From: Candidatus Nanopelagicales bacterium | Lineage (GTDB): Bacteria > Actinomycetota > Actinomycetes > S36-B12 | NCBI GenBank assembly: GCA_023264215.1 | Contig: JALQSY010000023.1 | Location: 1 to 16,968 of the forward strand | Direction of reading: 5' to 3' | Length of the DNA stretch: 16,968 bases | Shown: piece after piece, positions 1 to 8,777 of the stretch | How positions within the stretch are numbered: the first letter of the stretch is position 1 | Layout of the letters: each line of letters begins with the position of its first letter | Translations under genes and position numbers: made by a program | Notes under the pieces: generated by a model | What the model was told of the DNA's origin: nothing | The model's database searches: none | What the model saw: the letters and a program-made list of their open reading frames with translations, nothing else

Positions 1-1
1 G

Positions 2-397
2 TGGGCCGCACGCGGTCACGGTGCGTGGACGACCGGGCCCGAGGCCCCCGAGCCCCGCCGCATTCAGGTGAGTTCCGTGGTCGACCTCGCCGATGCGTCG
101 TTCTCCTTCAGCGATCCCGACGGCTGGGATCGCCGTGGACTCGACGCCCTGGTGGCGCGATGCTGGCGCACCCGCGCGTACGGCGACTTCTGGTCTCACA
201 TGCTCGTTGCCGAGGGCGCTGTCGACATCGCCGCCGAGGTCGGCCTCGGACTGTGGGACGTCGCAGCGCTGATCCCGGTCGTCGAGGAGGCAGGTGGGCG
301 CTTCACCAGCCTCGATGGCGGCGCTCCTGGCGGGGACACGTCGTTGACGACCAACGGCCTGCTGCACGAAGCAGCTCTCGCGGTCATCCGCGGCTGA
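2..397 (+). CDS. hisN: Histidinol-phosphatase HisN-like, C-terminal part (5' truncated)
   Basis: C-terminal half of an inositol-monophosphatase-superfamily enzyme; the frame is open from the window edge and ends at TGA 395-397, leaving about 131 residues where the family usually has about 260. The diagnostic stretch is MLVAEGAVDIAAE, then GLWDVAALIPVVEEAGG, then RFTSLDG. The WD-x-AA Asp is the second metal-site motif of the family, and this version (AEGAVDIA, WD-AA, TSLDG) is the one seen in actinobacterial histidinol-phosphatases, which remove phosphate from L-histidinol phosphate late in histidine synthesis. The N-terminal metal motif lies outside the window. The last 14 bases overlap the 3' end of the convergent acetyltransferase gene. 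Another IMPase-like phosphatase cannot be excluded from this fragment. Confidence 0.8.
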   Translation, partial: WAARGHGAWTTGPEAPEPRRIQVSSVVDLADASFSFSDPDGWDRRGLDALVARCWRTRAYGDFWSHMLVAEGAVDIAAEVGLGLWDVAALIPVVEEAGGRFTSLDGGAPGGDTSLTTNGLLHEAALAVIRG

Positions 398-860
398 GCA
401 CCAGACCCCACCAGGTCGTTGCATCGAGTCGCGAGGTCTCGGTGAAGCGGCACCGGCGCAGTACGGCCATGCTCGCGAGGTTGCTCTCGTCGCATTCGGC
501 AACCACCTCGTGCACACCCTCATCGCGCAGCCATACGAGCAGACCATCAAGTGCCTCAGTCGCGTAGCCGTGACCACGAGCGGACGACACAAGGCCGTAG
601 CCGATCTCGACGCGGCCATCGGCATCAGGCTCGCCCTTGCAGCCCACGCCACCGATGACCAGTCCGTCACTGATGCGTCGCACCTGCAGCGGGCCCCAGT
701 CCCCCGCGGGCCAGTCGCCGGCTGCGACAAGGGCCGCAGCGACGAGGTCGCCTTCCGTCGGGTAGTCCGGCGCGCCGTCGACCATCCGCCCCTCCGCGAC
801 AGCCGCCCACTGCTCAGACGTGAGCGATTCCAGCGTGAGGCGCGAGGTCTGCACCATCAT
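384..860 (-). CDS. GNAT family N-acetyltransferase
   Basis: 158-residue single-domain protein, normal length for a GNAT enzyme that moves an acetyl group from acetyl-CoA to an amine of unknown substrate. It opens with the RimJ/RimL-like pattern TSRLTLESLT and has an acidic beta-strand region (GRVEIGYGLVSS, about 82-93) leading into the acetyl-CoA pyrophosphate-binding loop ARGHGYATEAL (94-104). ECDESNLASMAVLRRCRF (122-139) is the typical helix near the C-terminus. Two ATG codons stand in tandem (858-860 and 855-857) and either may start translation; no clear ribosome binding site precedes them. It is divergent from the CBS gene and its 3' end overlaps hisN by 14 bases tail to tail, so both transcripts would carry complementary 3' ends. 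Cytoplasmic; substrate cannot be inferred. Confidence 0.88.
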   Translation of the reverse strand: MMVQTSRLTLESLTSEQWAAVAEGRMVDGAPDYPTEGDLVAAALVAAGDWPAGDWGPLQVRRISDGLVIGGVGCKGEPDADGRVEIGYGLVSSARGHGYATEALDGLLVWLRDEGVHEVVAECDESNLASMAVLRRCRFTETSRLDATTWWGLVLSRG

Positions 861-910
861 GTCGCGATCACATCACAGACCTGGACACGTGCGCGCCCCA
901 GGGCAACCAT

Positions 911-922
911 GGAGGTGGAGGT
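911..922 (+). promoter_or_regulatory. Tandem Shine-Dalgarno deciding the CBS start
   Basis: GGAGGT occurs twice back to back here, the second copy at good spacing from ATG 930. This favours 930 over the in-frame ATG at 909, which has no ribosome binding site in front of it. It also sets this gene apart from the apparently leaderless genes elsewhere in the window. Confidence 0.7.
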
Positions 923-929
923 GATCGCC

Positions 930-1379
930 ATGAAGATCTCGCAGATCCTGGCCGCCAAATCCACCGGCACCATCACCATCGTGCCCGACGCGAAAGTCGC
1001 CGAGTTGCTCAGCCTCCTGGCCGAGCACCGCATTGGCGCCGTTGTCGTATCCGCCGACGGAGCTCACATCGACGGCATCGTGTCCGAGCGTGACGTGGTG
1101 CGCGCCATGGCTGCCGACCCTGACGCGGGGGCGACCGGGGGCGTGCGCCCCAAGCCGGTGAGCGCCATCATGACCGCGGATGTGCGCACCCTCGGCCCCG
1201 ACGACACGGTGGACGATGCCATGCAGGTGATGACCACCTCGCGCATCCGGCACCTACCGATCGTCGATGCGGGCGAACTCGTCGGCATCGTGAGCATCGG
1301 CGATGTCGTCAAGGCTCGCCTCGCCACCCTCGAGGACGAGCGCGCAGCCTTGATGGACTACGTCACGCGAGGCGGCTAG
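930..1379 (+). CDS. Two-CBS-domain protein
   Basis: 149-residue protein made almost entirely of two CBS repeats (a Bateman pair), about residues 6-62 and 76-131. The first has DAKVAELLSLLAEHRIGAVVV and DGIVSERDVVRAM; the second has VSAIMT, DTVDDAMQVMTTSRIRHLPIVD and LVGIVSIGDVVKAR. Such pairs usually bind adenine nucleotides and act as energy or redox sensors, but no partner domain is present here. The ATG at 930 is chosen because tandem GGAGGTG repeats (911-917 and 917-923) place a strong Shine-Dalgarno about 8 bases upstream; an in-frame ATG at 909 would lie before it and add MEVEVIA. The gene is convergent with the P450, and repeat element A lies just after its stop. Confidence 0.93.
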   Translation: MKISQILAAKSTGTITIVPDAKVAELLSLLAEHRIGAVVVSADGAHIDGIVSERDVVRAMAADPDAGATGGVRPKPVSAIMTADVRTLGPDDTVDDAMQVMTTSRIRHLPIVDAGELVGIVSIGDVVKARLATLEDERAALMDYVTRGG

Positions 1380-1396
1380 CCCGAGGCGGGAATGCA

Positions 1397-1436
1397 GGAA
1401 ATCGAGACCTTTGCCGGGAACCAAGTATCGATTTCC
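1397..1436. repeat. Intergenic inverted-repeat element A (probable bidirectional terminator)
   Basis: Arms GGAAATCGAGACCT (1397-1410) and AGTATCGATTTCC with flanking A (1423-1436) pair at 12 of 14 positions around a 12-base centre TTGCCGGGAACC. It fills most of the 72-base gap between the convergent CBS and P450 genes, where a terminator working on both strands is expected. No clear T-tract follows on either strand, so it would be the U-less hairpin type described in actinobacteria. It shares arm and centre sequence with elements B, C and D. Confidence 0.75.
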
Positions 1437-1451
1437 CGTATCCCCGAACTC

Positions 1452-2879
1452 CTAGTGAGCACGCACGACCAGCGGGAGCGCATCGGCGGGCCGCAGGGTG
1501 ACCAGCGGCACGGCACGCGGATCGGGATCGTCGGGCACGCGTGAGACGCGCACGCGTTGCAGGAGCGAGGCGAGCACCGCCGTGGCCTCGAGGTAGGCGA
1601 AGTCCTTGCCGACGCACATTCGGGGCCCGAGGCCGAACGGCCAGTAGTCCGCATCATGAGCCGCGCCCCCGCGCCGCTCCCCCAGGAATCGCCCGGGGTC
1701 GAAGCGCGTCGGATCGGGCCACGCAGCCGCGTCGCGCTGCGCGAGGTACGGGGTCATGATGACAAGGGCCCCCTCGGGGATCTCTCGACCGCCGAGCACA
1801 TCGGGCTCGAGCGCGCGACGAGTCACCAGCCACACCGGGGGGTAGAGGCGCATCGCCTCGTCGATGACCGCACGCAGGTAGGTCAGGCGGGGCAGGTCCG
1901 CGACCTCCACGGAGCGACCGCCCAGCACGTCGCCCACCTCGGCGATGGCTCGTTCCTGCGCAACATCATCGCCGGCGAGGAGCCACAGCGCCCAGGTCAT
2001 GGCACTCGCCGCTGTCTCGTGGCCGGCGACCATAAAGGCGACAAGCTCATCGCGCACCTCTCGCAACGGGATGGGCTCATCGCCATCGAGGGCAGCGACG
2101 AGGAGTCCGAGGAGGTCCGCCGCCCCCGCCAAGCCATCCCCGTCCGACTGCCCTGCGCGGGGATCGGACTCGGCAAGTCGCCGCGACACCATCGCGTGCA
2201 CGGCTTCATCGAGTTCGCGTGTCGCTCGTCGCAGGGTGCGCTGCGACGGCGTCCAGGCGGGAAGTCGGATCGGCACCTGAGCGGACGACACCACGACATC
2301 GAGGGCTTCGAGCGTCGCGCGCGCCAGCCGGTCAGCGTCGGATGAGAGGTCGGTGCCGAAGAGCGATGCGGCGACCGTCTCAAGCGCCACGCGCATCATG
2401 GCCTCGTCGACATCGATCACCGCGCCGCGAGACACACCTCCCCAGCGCGCGATGAGCTCGTCCGTCGCGGTCACAGCGTGACCCACCACGGCCTCGAGAC
2501 TCGCCCGGTGGAAGGCCGGTTGCACCATGCGTCGCTGCCTCTTCCACACCTCCCCCGAGGTCGTGAGGAGGCCCTCCCCTGTCACGAGCGAGAGCGATCG
2601 GTACTGCACCGTCTCCTTGTCATACGCCCGCGAGCGATCCACGAGGACTCGGCGTACTGCCCGCGGATCGGCAACCAGGTAGCTCGGCGGGGACGGGATC
2701 GGGAATTGCACCACCGGGCCGTACTCGCGAGTCATCCGCTGCAGGAAGCCGAGGGGGTCGGAGCGGATGGCGCGCAGCGCGGCGAGCATCTGCGGCCCGC
2801 TGGGTCCCGGAGCCGTCGCCGGGGTGCGGAAGTAGCGCCGGTCCGGCACACCCTCGCGCGAGACCACCTCCTGCTGCAC
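1452..2879 (-). CDS. Cytochrome P450
   Basis: 475-residue soluble P450 monooxygenase, a little longer than the usual 400-450 of actinobacterial class I enzymes. Clear landmarks: helix C WKRQRR (112-117), the I-helix oxygen-activation motif [10 protein letters not shown] (285-294; the usual second Thr is Ala), ExxR as EAMR (E341, R344), the PERF-like region [11 protein letters not shown] (390-400) and the haem loop [11 protein letters not shown] (415-425) with ligand Cys422. These heme-loop and K-helix forms resemble the CYP102/CYP4-like branch, which often acts on fatty acids or long-chain substrates, but the substrate is not predictable here. No ferredoxin or reductase gene is adjacent. Start is GTG 2877-2879, with TAGGCT six bases upstream on the minus strand, suggesting a leaderless mRNA. 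It is divergent from pgm and convergent with the CBS gene. Confidence 0.95.
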   Translation of the reverse strand: MQQEVVSREGVPDRRYFRTPATAPGPSGPQMLAALRAIRSDPLGFLQRMTREYGPVVQFPIPSPPSYLVADPRAVRRVLVDRSRAYDKETVQYRSLSLVTGEGLLTTSGEVWKRQRRMVQPAFHRASLEAVVGHAVTATDELIARWGGVSRGAVIDVDEAMMRVALETVAASLFGTDLSSDADRLARATLEALDVVVSSAQVPIRLPAWTPSQRTLRRATRELDEAVHAMVSRRLAESDPRAGQSDGDGLAGAADLLGLLVAALDGDEPIPLREVRDELVAFMVAGHETAASAMTWALWLLAGDDVAQERAIAEVGDVLGGRSVEVADLPRLTYLRAVIDEAMRLYPPVWLVTRRALEPDVLGGREIPEGALVIMTPYLAQRDAAAWPDPTRFDPGRFLGERRGGAAHDADYWPFGLGPRMCVGKDFAYLEATAVLASLLQRVRVSRVPDDPDPRAVPLVTLRPADALPLVVRAH

Positions 2880-2891
2880 ACCATGAGCCTA
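2880..2891 (-). promoter_or_regulatory. Leaderless-type promoter of the P450 gene
   Basis: On the minus strand TAGGCT (2891-2886) is followed by six bases (CATGGT) and then the GTG start codon at 2879. A TAnnnT -10 box at this distance places the transcription start at or next to the start codon. No convincing -35 box is visible. The same arrangement precedes phr, ftsE and the patB-like gene. Confidence 0.6.
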
Positions 2892-2920
2892 TGCGGCTGC
2901 CGCGGGACGGTGGGACCCGG

Positions 2921-2932
2921 CAAGATGGCCCC
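2921..2932 (+). promoter_or_regulatory. Possible leaderless promoter of pgm
   Basis: CAAGAT (2921-2926), six bases GGCCCC, then ATG 2933. It matches the -10 pattern except for the first base, at the same six-base spacing as the other promoters here. The short divergent gap to the P450 start must hold both promoters. Confidence 0.4.
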
Positions 2933-4588
2933 ATGAGCGTGCACCCTCGCGCGGGCCAGGTCGCCCAGGACGACGATCTCATCGACATCGCCGCACTCGT
3001 GACCGCCTACTACACCGGCCATCCCGACGTCGCCGATCCTGCCCAGCGCGTGGCCTTCGGGACGTCGGGGCATCGCGGGTCGTCCTTCGCCAACGCCTTC
3101 AACGACGACCACATCGCCGCGACAACGCAGGCGATCGTGGAATACCGCAAGAAGCACGGCATCAACGGCCCGCTCTTCCTGGGCAGAGACAGCCACGCTC
3201 TCAGCCAACCCGCCTGGGCCACCGCCCTGGAGGTACTGGCCGCCCATAGCGTCACCGTGATGATCGACGCCCGCGACTCCCTCACCCCCACCCCTGCGAT
3301 CTCGCACGCGATCCTGCGTCACAACGCCGGCCGCGGACCCTCGGATCCCGGTCGCGCGGACGGCATCGTGGTGACGCCGAGCCATAACCCCCCGCGCGAC
3401 GGAGGCTTCAAGTACAACCCGCCCGATGGCGGCCCAGCCGGCTCTGAGATCACGTCGATCGTGCAGGCCCGGGCGAATGAGCTCCTGGCAGCCGGCCTTG
3501 ACGGCGTACGCCGCGTCACACTCCCGCGCGCGCTCGCGGCGGCCACGACCGAGCGATACGACTATCTGCGCAACTACGTGGACGATCTGCCGTCAGTGGT
3601 CGACATGGCCGCGATCCGCGCGGCAGGGGTGCGCATCGGTGCCGATCCGCTCGGCGGCGCCAGCGTCGAGTACTGGGGGGCGATCGCTGAGGCCTACGGG
3701 CTGGACCTCACCGTGGTCAACCCCCGCGTCGATCCGACGTGGCGCTTCATGACGCTGGACTGGGATGGCAGCATCCGCATGGACTGCTCCTCCCCCCATG
3801 CCATGGCATCGCTCATCGAGCGACGCGCGGATTACGACATCGCCACGGGAAATGACGCCGACTCCGACCGTCACGGCATCGTCACCCCTGACGGTGGTCT
3901 GATGAACCCCAACCACTTCCTGTCCGTCGCAATCGACTACCTCTTCTCTCGGCGAGTCCACTGGGCGCCGGGCGCCGCAGTCGGCAAGACGGTCGTCAGC
4001 TCGTCGATGATCGACCGCGTGACCTCAGCGCTGGGCAGGCGTCTGTGGGAGGTCCCGGTCGGCTTCAAGTGGTTCGTCCCCGGCCTCATCGACGGCAGCG
4101 TGGGCTTCGGCGGTGAGGAGTCCGCTGGCGCATCGTTCCTCCGCCGAGACGGATCGGTGTGGACCACGGACAAGGACGGCATCATCCTGGCGCTCCTCGC
4201 GTCCGAGATCCTCGCGGTCACGGGTCAGTCCCCGTCGCAGCATTACCGACGGCTGACCGAGGTGCACGGGGATCCGGCCTACGCGCGCATCGATGCGCCC
4301 GCGACCCGCGAGCAGAAGGCCGCACTCGCGGCGCTGACCCCCGAGCGGGTCACGTCGACCGAGCTCGCGGGCGAGCCGATCACGCGGGTCCTCACCACGG
4401 CACCGGGCAATGACGCGCCGATCGGCGGCCTCAAGGTGGAGTCGACCAGTGCCTGGTTCGCGGCTCGGCCATCCGGGACCGAGGACGTCTACAAGATCTA
4501 CGCGGAGTCCTTCCGCGGCCCGGCGCACCTCGCCGAGGTCCAGGAGGCCGCGCGGTCGGTCGTCGACACGGCGCTGCGGTCCGCATGA
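2933..4588 (+). CDS. pgm: Phosphoglucomutase (alpha-D-glucose phosphate-specific)
   Basis: 551 residues, very close in length and sequence to Escherichia coli Pgm, which interconverts glucose 1-phosphate and glucose 6-phosphate through a phosphoserine. The N-terminus (RAGQ-AQ-DLID) and FGTSGHRGS (42-50) align along the family. The catalytic serine is S150 in VVTPSHNPP; the metal loop is NDADSDRHG with D308, D310 and D312; the sugar-binding loop is GGEESAGA (393-400); the phosphate-binding loop is ARPSGTED (511-518). ATG 2933 is chosen because it gives the family N-terminus; upstream in-frame codons add nothing conserved. The stop overlaps the start of the aldose epimerase gene as ATGA, so the two are translationally coupled. 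Cytoplasmic, linking glycogen or cell-wall sugar nucleotides with glycolysis. Confidence 0.98.
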   Translation: MSVHPRAGQVAQDDDLIDIAALVTAYYTGHPDVADPAQRVAFGTSGHRGSSFANAFNDDHIAATTQAIVEYRKKHGINGPLFLGRDSHALSQPAWATALEVLAAHSVTVMIDARDSLTPTPAISHAILRHNAGRGPSDPGRADGIVVTPSHNPPRDGGFKYNPPDGGPAGSEITSIVQARANELLAAGLDGVRRVTLPRALAAATTERYDYLRNYVDDLPSVVDMAAIRAAGVRIGADPLGGASVEYWGAIAEAYGLDLTVVNPRVDPTWRFMTLDWDGSIRMDCSSPHAMASLIERRADYDIATGNDADSDRHGIVTPDGGLMNPNHFLSVAIDYLFSRRVHWAPGAAVGKTVVSSSMIDRVTSALGRRLWEVPVGFKWFVPGLIDGSVGFGGEESAGASFLRRDGSVWTTDKDGIILALLASEILAVTGQSPSQHYRRLTEVHGDPAYARIDAPATREQKAALAALTPERVTSTELAGEPITRVLTTAPGNDAPIGGLKVESTSAWFAARPSGTEDVYKIYAESFRGPAHLAEVQEAARSVVDTALRSA

Positions 4589-5580
4589 CGGTCAGCACCC
4601 GGTCCGAGGCGACTGCGGCCGGCGACGTGGCCGTCATCGATATCACCGTTCCTGGCATGCGCGTGCAGTTGCTCTCACTCGGGGCCGGCATCAGGCACGT
4701 CGACGTCCCCGACCGGGAGGGCAACCTCGGGTCCGTGCACCTCGCGTTGCCCACCGTCGCCGACCACGCCGACCGCGCCCTCAATCCCCATCTCGGCACC
4801 ACGCTGGGTCGCTACGCAAACCGCATCGCGGGCGGACGATTCAGCCTCGACGGCCGGGACTACCAACTCGATGTCAACAACGGGCCCAACACCCTGCACG
4901 GAGGCGCACTCGGCTGGGACAGGCATGTGTGGGATGTCGCCGAGATCAACGAGGCCGACGACGAGGTCACCGTCGTCTTCACGCTCACCAGCCCGGACGG
5001 CGACATGGGATTCCCCGGCACCGTGCATGCAATGGCGACGTACGTCCTGTCCGCAGGCCGGTTGGCAATGCACTACGAAGCACGCACGGACGCACCCACC
5101 GTGGTGAGCATGGCCAATCACGGATACTGGAACCTCGCCGGATCGCGCTCGATCGCCGATCACGAACTCCGCGTACCGGCCAGCCGCAAGCTGACATACG
5201 ACCAGCACCAGATCCCCACGGGAGTCATGGACGTCGATGGCACCGCGTACGACCTGCGCGAGGCGAGACCGCTGCTGCCCGTGCTCGACGCCACGGGAGG
5301 GCTCGACGACTGCTACCTCCTCGATGGCGAGGGGCTGCGCTTCGCCGCGGAACTGAGCCACCCCGGCTCCGGCAGGAGGCTGAGGGTGAGCACGGACGCG
5401 CCGGGGATGCAGGTCTACAGCGGCAACAACCTCAAGGCTCCCTTCGAGGCTCACCAATCGATGTCACTGGAGGCCCAGCGCATGCCGGACGCGCCCAATC
5501 AGCCGGCCCTCGGGGATTGCGTGCTGCGTCCGGGCGAGGAGTACGCCGCGACTACGATCCTTGAGTTCGCAGCCGACTGA
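4585..5580 (+). CDS. galM: Aldose 1-epimerase (mutarotase)
   Basis: 331 residues, normal for GalM, which interconverts alpha and beta anomers of glucose or galactose. Family landmarks in order: GRYANRI (75-81) with N79 and R80 for substrate binding, GPNTLHGG (100-107) with His105, NHGYWNL (178-184) with the general-acid candidate His179, GGLDDCY (238-244) with a sugar-binding Asp, and [12 protein letters not shown] (294-305) with E296 as the catalytic base. The ATG sits inside the pgm stop (ATGA), and the next gene starts 13 bases after this one, so the three form one transcription unit. No signal peptide is seen. Coupling to pgm suggests it supplies the alpha anomer for the sugar-phosphate steps, which is inference. 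Confidence 0.95.
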   Translation: MTVSTRSEATAAGDVAVIDITVPGMRVQLLSLGAGIRHVDVPDREGNLGSVHLALPTVADHADRALNPHLGTTLGRYANRIAGGRFSLDGRDYQLDVNNGPNTLHGGALGWDRHVWDVAEINEADDEVTVVFTLTSPDGDMGFPGTVHAMATYVLSAGRLAMHYEARTDAPTVVSMANHGYWNLAGSRSIADHELRVPASRKLTYDQHQIPTGVMDVDGTAYDLREARPLLPVLDATGGLDDCYLLDGEGLRFAAELSHPGSGRRLRVSTDAPGMQVYSGNNLKAPFEAHQSMSLEAQRMPDAPNQPALGDCVLRPGEEYAATTILEFAAD

Positions 5581-5593
5581 CCAGGGAGCACGC

Positions 5594-6643
5594 ATGCACG
5601 CGAAGGCCTACGCCGCCGCCGAGGCAGGCGCACGACTCGCCCCCACGACCATCGAGCGCCGCGAGGTCGGTCCTCGTGATGTCCTCATCGAGATCGACGC
5701 CTGCGGGGTCTGCCATTCGGACATCCACCAGGCCGAGGCCGACTGGGGGATGGACATCTTCCCCATGGTCCCCGGACACGAGATCGTCGGGCGCATCACC
5801 GCCGTCGGCTCCGACGTCACCACGCATGCGGTCGGCGATCGCGTTGGTGTCGGCTGCTACGTGGCCTCGTGCCGCGAGTGTCCGGCATGCGAAGCCGGGG
5901 ATGAGAACTACTGCCCGGACTGGTCGACGACGTACAACGGCTATGAGCGCGATGGCGTCACGCCGACGTACGGCGGCTACTCCGAGAGCATCGTCGTGGA
6001 CGAGCACTACGTGCTGTGCATCCCCGAGGGCCCGGACACCCAGGCTGTCGCGCCACTGCTGTGCGCCGGTATCACCGTCTACCCGCCACTGAAGGACTAC
6101 GCCGGCCCCGGCAAGGAGATCGGCGTCATCGGCCTCGGCGGCCTCGGCCACGTCGCGGTCCGCATCGCCAACGCCATGGGGTCGCGCGTGACGGTCTTCA
6201 GCCACTCCCCCGGCAAGGAGGCGGACGCCAAGCGCCTGGGCGCCGATGCCTTCGCCTCCTCGACCGACACGAGCGCCTTCAAGGCGATGCGCATGTCGTT
6301 CGACATGATCCTCAGCACCGTGTCGGCACCCATCGACGTCGATGCCTACCTCGGCCTGCTCAAGACCCGGGGCACGCTCGCCATCGTCGGCCTGCCGGTC
6401 GAGCCGCTCACCTTCGAAGCCGGCAACCTCGTCGGGGAAGCGCGCACGATCGTCGGCGCCAAGCTCGCCGGAGTGGACGCCACCCAGGAGATGCTCGACT
6501 TCTGCGCCGAGCACGGCATCGTGGCCGATGTCGAGGTCATCGACATCGCCGACATCAACGAGGCCTGGCAACGCGTCAAGGACTCCGATGTGCGTTACCG
6601 CTTCGTCGTGGACATCGCCGGATCCCTGCGCGATCAGGCCTAG
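5594..6643 (+). CDS. Zinc-dependent alcohol (aldehyde) dehydrogenase, YahK/cinnamyl-alcohol type
   Basis: 349 residues, the same length as E. coli YahK and alignable along its whole length. Catalytic zinc ligands appear in CGVCHSDIH (C40) and PGHEIVG (H62-E63) with C157 in LLCAGIT; structural zinc is held by C93, C96, C99 and C107. The Rossmann motif is GLGGLGH (180-186). The C-terminal stretch QEMLDFCAEHGIVAD is characteristic of the YahK group, which are usually NADPH-dependent and reduce broad aldehydes. ATG 5594 has AGGGAG (5583-5588) at good spacing. It follows galM by 13 bases and is the last gene of the unit, which ends at repeat element B. The physiological substrate is unknown. Confidence 0.95.
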   Translation: MHAKAYAAAEAGARLAPTTIERREVGPRDVLIEIDACGVCHSDIHQAEADWGMDIFPMVPGHEIVGRITAVGSDVTTHAVGDRVGVGCYVASCRECPACEAGDENYCPDWSTTYNGYERDGVTPTYGGYSESIVVDEHYVLCIPEGPDTQAVAPLLCAGITVYPPLKDYAGPGKEIGVIGLGGLGHVAVRIANAMGSRVTVFSHSPGKEADAKRLGADAFASSTDTSAFKAMRMSFDMILSTVSAPIDVDAYLGLLKTRGTLAIVGLPVEPLTFEAGNLVGEARTIVGAKLAGVDATQEMLDFCAEHGIVADVEVIDIADINEAWQRVKDSDVRYRFVVDIAGSLRDQA

Positions 6644-6652
6644 GTCACGCGC

Positions 6653-6708
6653 GTCGTACAGGCGAACGAGACTTTTGCCGGCGGATAAGTCTCATTCGCC
6701 CGTACGAC
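6653..6708. repeat. Intergenic inverted-repeat element B (probable bidirectional terminator)
   Basis: The longest copy of the family: 22-position arms 6653-6674 and 6687-6708 pair at 20 positions around a 12-base centre TTGCCGGCGGAT. The outer GTCGTAC/GTACGAC and inner GAGACTT/AAGTCTC blocks are perfect. It lies 9 bases after the dehydrogenase stop and 57 bases before the 3' end of the convergent kinase gene, a classic bidirectional terminator position. No T-tract is evident. The arm is related to element A (GAGAC followed by TT and GCCGG). Confidence 0.85.
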
Positions 6709-6765
6709 GGGGCAGGTACCCGGCTCAGCCCTAGGGGGCCGGCTCGGCCGACCCGCCGGGCCAGC

Positions 6766-7593
6766 TCAGGCCGACAGCAGGGCCTGTGCGACCGCGAGCG
6801 GCGCACCGTGGACGAGGTCGTGGTTCGCGACCATCCGCGACTCCGCGATCATGCAGCCGACGAAGCCCCAGGCGATGAGGCGATCGACGTCGTAGCCGGT
6901 CACTTCGGCGTAGATCGACGCTCGACGACGGGCCTTGGCCGCCAACTCGCGGCCGTCCATGCCGCGGGCATCGCCGCCCTCGACGAGACCACGGGGGTTC
7001 GCGAGCAGCGCCGCGACTTCGAAGGCAGGGTCGCCGACCCAGCCATGCGGATCGATCGCGATCCAGCCGCTGCCGGCATTGAGGACGTTGAGATGGTGCA
7101 GGTCGCCGTGGAGGACGACGGAGTCGACGGCGTCCGTCACGAGGTCGGCGAACATGCGCTGGGCGGCATCGATGATCTGCACGGGCAGTCGCGGATCCGG
7201 TCCGGTCTCGAACGCGGATCCGATCTCACGCAGCGCCGGCAGTCCGGTCACGGGCGACTGGTCGTCGTGCAGCGCCCTCGCCAACTCCGCGATTTCGCGC
7301 GTGGCGATGTCGTCATCGCGCCGCGCCACGGGCCGGATGTCGTCGCCGGGTAGCACCCGGGCGGTGACGAGCAGCCCCAGATCGTGATCGTGCTCGACGA
7401 TCTCCGCCGCCCCCGGGCCGAAGGCCGCGAGGGCGCGCGCCTCGCGGTCACGCTCGATGGGATCGCCGGCCTTCACGACGAGATAGCGCTCGCCCCGCCG
7501 CGCCCACCAGGCGAACGGATGGTCATCCACCTGCTCGAGGCGGTCGATCCCCCAGCGTTCGAGAGCGGCGGCCTGCTGGCCGGTGAGGCTCAT
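6766..7593 (-). CDS. APH(6)/hydroxyurea-type small-molecule phosphotransferase
   Basis: 275-residue kinase of the aminoglycoside 6-phosphotransferase/hydroxyurea kinase family. A nucleotide-binding lysine is seen in YLVVKAGD (K41). The Brenner-type catalytic loop is VLHGDLHHLNVL (160-171) with D164 as base, followed by WIAIDPHGWVGDPAFEVAALL (177-197) with metal ligand D181; the IDP-x-VGDPAFEVA form is typical of APH(6) streptomycin kinases. It may inactivate an antibiotic or modify a cellular metabolite; resistance is not shown. ATG 7591-7593 overlaps the transporter stop (ATGA), so translation is coupled and it is the last gene of the operon. Composition does not differ visibly from its neighbours. 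Confidence 0.88.
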   Translation of the reverse strand: MSLTGQQAAALERWGIDRLEQVDDHPFAWWARRGERYLVVKAGDPIERDREARALAAFGPGAAEIVEHDHDLGLLVTARVLPGDDIRPVARRDDDIATREIAELARALHDDQSPVTGLPALREIGSAFETGPDPRLPVQIIDAAQRMFADLVTDAVDSVVLHGDLHHLNVLNAGSGWIAIDPHGWVGDPAFEVAALLANPRGLVEGGDARGMDGRELAAKARRRASIYAEVTGYDVDRLIAWGFVGCMIAESRMVANHDLVHGAPLAVAQALLSA

Positions 7594-8777
7594 ACCCGCT
7601 GGCTGGATCGCAGCACGCGCGCGAGCGGGATCAGGGCGAGAGCAGCAACGACGACGACGCCCAGGCCCCAGGAGATACCCGCGCCCTGTGCGATGAGTCC
7701 GACGGCGAGAGGCGAGATGACGAACCCGATGCGCGAAAACCACGTCACGAGCGCGACGCCCATGGCCGGCGTCACCCCGGGAAGGCGCGCAGCAGCTCGC
7801 ATCGCTGCGGGGAAGAGGGTCGCGACGCCGAAGCCGGACACCGCGCAGGCCAGCACGAAGGCGAGCGGCGTACCCATGAGCAGCGCCACCGTCATGGACA
7901 CAGCGACGGCGGCCATGGACCAGCGAATCCACCGGACCTCGCCGAAGCGCTCGGTCAGGTTGTCACCGGTGAACCTGCCGAGGGTCATCGCAGACGTCAG
8001 GGCGACGTAGGTGACCGCGATCCACAGACCGGGTTCGGCAAGGCGATCGGTGAGGTAGACCGAGCCCCAGCGCGCGGGGACGTCCTCGACCAGGATCGCG
8101 GCCATGATGAAGGCCGCGAGTACCGCGCCGCCCGCCGCGAGCATCAGGCCCAGCGCGCGGCGGCGACTGAGGTGGTGCGTGTCCCCGGTCGAGTCGTCGT
8201 TGCGGCTCTGCTCGCCCTCGGGGACGGCCCCGGTCCCCGACAGCCACACGGCGACAAGCGCCACCCCGGCGAGCAGAGCCAGGCCGGTGAGGAATGGGCC
8301 GAGCGCGATGCCCGCGATCGCGCTGAAGGCTCCCAGCGCGCTTCCGATGATCGAGCCGAGCGACCACCAGGCGTGGAATCCATTGATGATGGATCGGCCG
8401 TAGACCGCCTCGACCTCGAGGGCGCGGGTGTTCATCGCGGAGTCCATCACCGCATCCGCGGCCCAGAAGAGCAGGAAGGCCAGAGCGAACACCGCGGGGA
8501 GCGCTGTCCAGCCCATGACGATCAGGGGCGGCAGCGACAGCAACCCCACCGCGGACGCGACCGGCACCGCCCCCCACCGGTGGATGAGCGGCGCGGCAAC
8601 GGGACCGACGATGAGGCCTCCCGCGGTGCCGATCGCCAGGACCAGGCCGAGGCCCGCGGCATCCAGGCCCAGCGTGGCCTGGATCTCCGCGAGGCGAGGG
8701 ACGAACGAGAAGCCGAGGATGCCATTGATCGCGAAGAACGCCGTCGCTCCCGCACGGGAGCGCTGGAGCGGCGTCAC
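7590..8777 (-). CDS. MFS transporter, YbjJ-like
   Basis: 395 residues with about twelve hydrophobic segments in two halves, separated by a polar cytoplasmic loop (about 183-208) rich in acidic and basic residues. The region DSAMNTRALEVEAVYGRSIINGFHAWWSLGS (112-142, conserved AMN, VE, FHA-WSLG) is the hallmark of the YbjJ/fucose-permease-like branch of the major facilitator superfamily. Substrate and direction are unknown. The start is GTG 8775-8777 overlapping the stop of the upstream gene (GTGA), and its own stop overlaps the kinase start, so all three proteins are made from one message. Transporter plus antibiotic-kinase-like enzyme would fit export and inactivation of one compound, which is inference. 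Confidence 0.92.
   Translation of the reverse strand: MTPLQRSRAGATAFFAINGILGFSFVPRLAEIQATLGLDAAGLGLVLAIGTAGGLIVGPVAAPLIHRWGAVPVASAVGLLSLPPLIVMGWTALPAVFALAFLLFWAADAVMDSAMNTRALEVEAVYGRSIINGFHAWWSLGSIIGSALGAFSAIAGIALGPFLTGLALLAGVALVAVWLSGTGAVPEGEQSRNDDSTGDTHHLSRRRALGLMLAAGGAVLAAFIMAAILVEDVPARWGSVYLTDRLAEPGLWIAVTYVALTSAMTLGRFTGDNLTERFGEVRWIRWSMAAVAVSMTVALLMGTPLAFVLACAVSGFGVATLFPAAMRAAARLPGVTPAMGVALVTWFSRIGFVISPLAVGLIAQGAGISWGLGVVVVAALALIPLARVLRSSQRV

Noticed and set aside
4410..5564. 384-codon plus-strand frame overlapping pgm and galM
   Set aside because: Arg/Pro-rich out-of-frame reading of two well supported genes.
6653..6708. Elements A to D as CRISPR repeats
   Set aside because: They are single, widely spaced palindromes with different arms; no regular spacer array and no cas genes are present.
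6766..7593. Calling the APH(6)-like gene a streptomycin-resistance gene
   Set aside because: Catalytic motifs fit the family, but chromosomal actinobacterial homologues have varied or unknown substrates and nothing here shows resistance or recent transfer.
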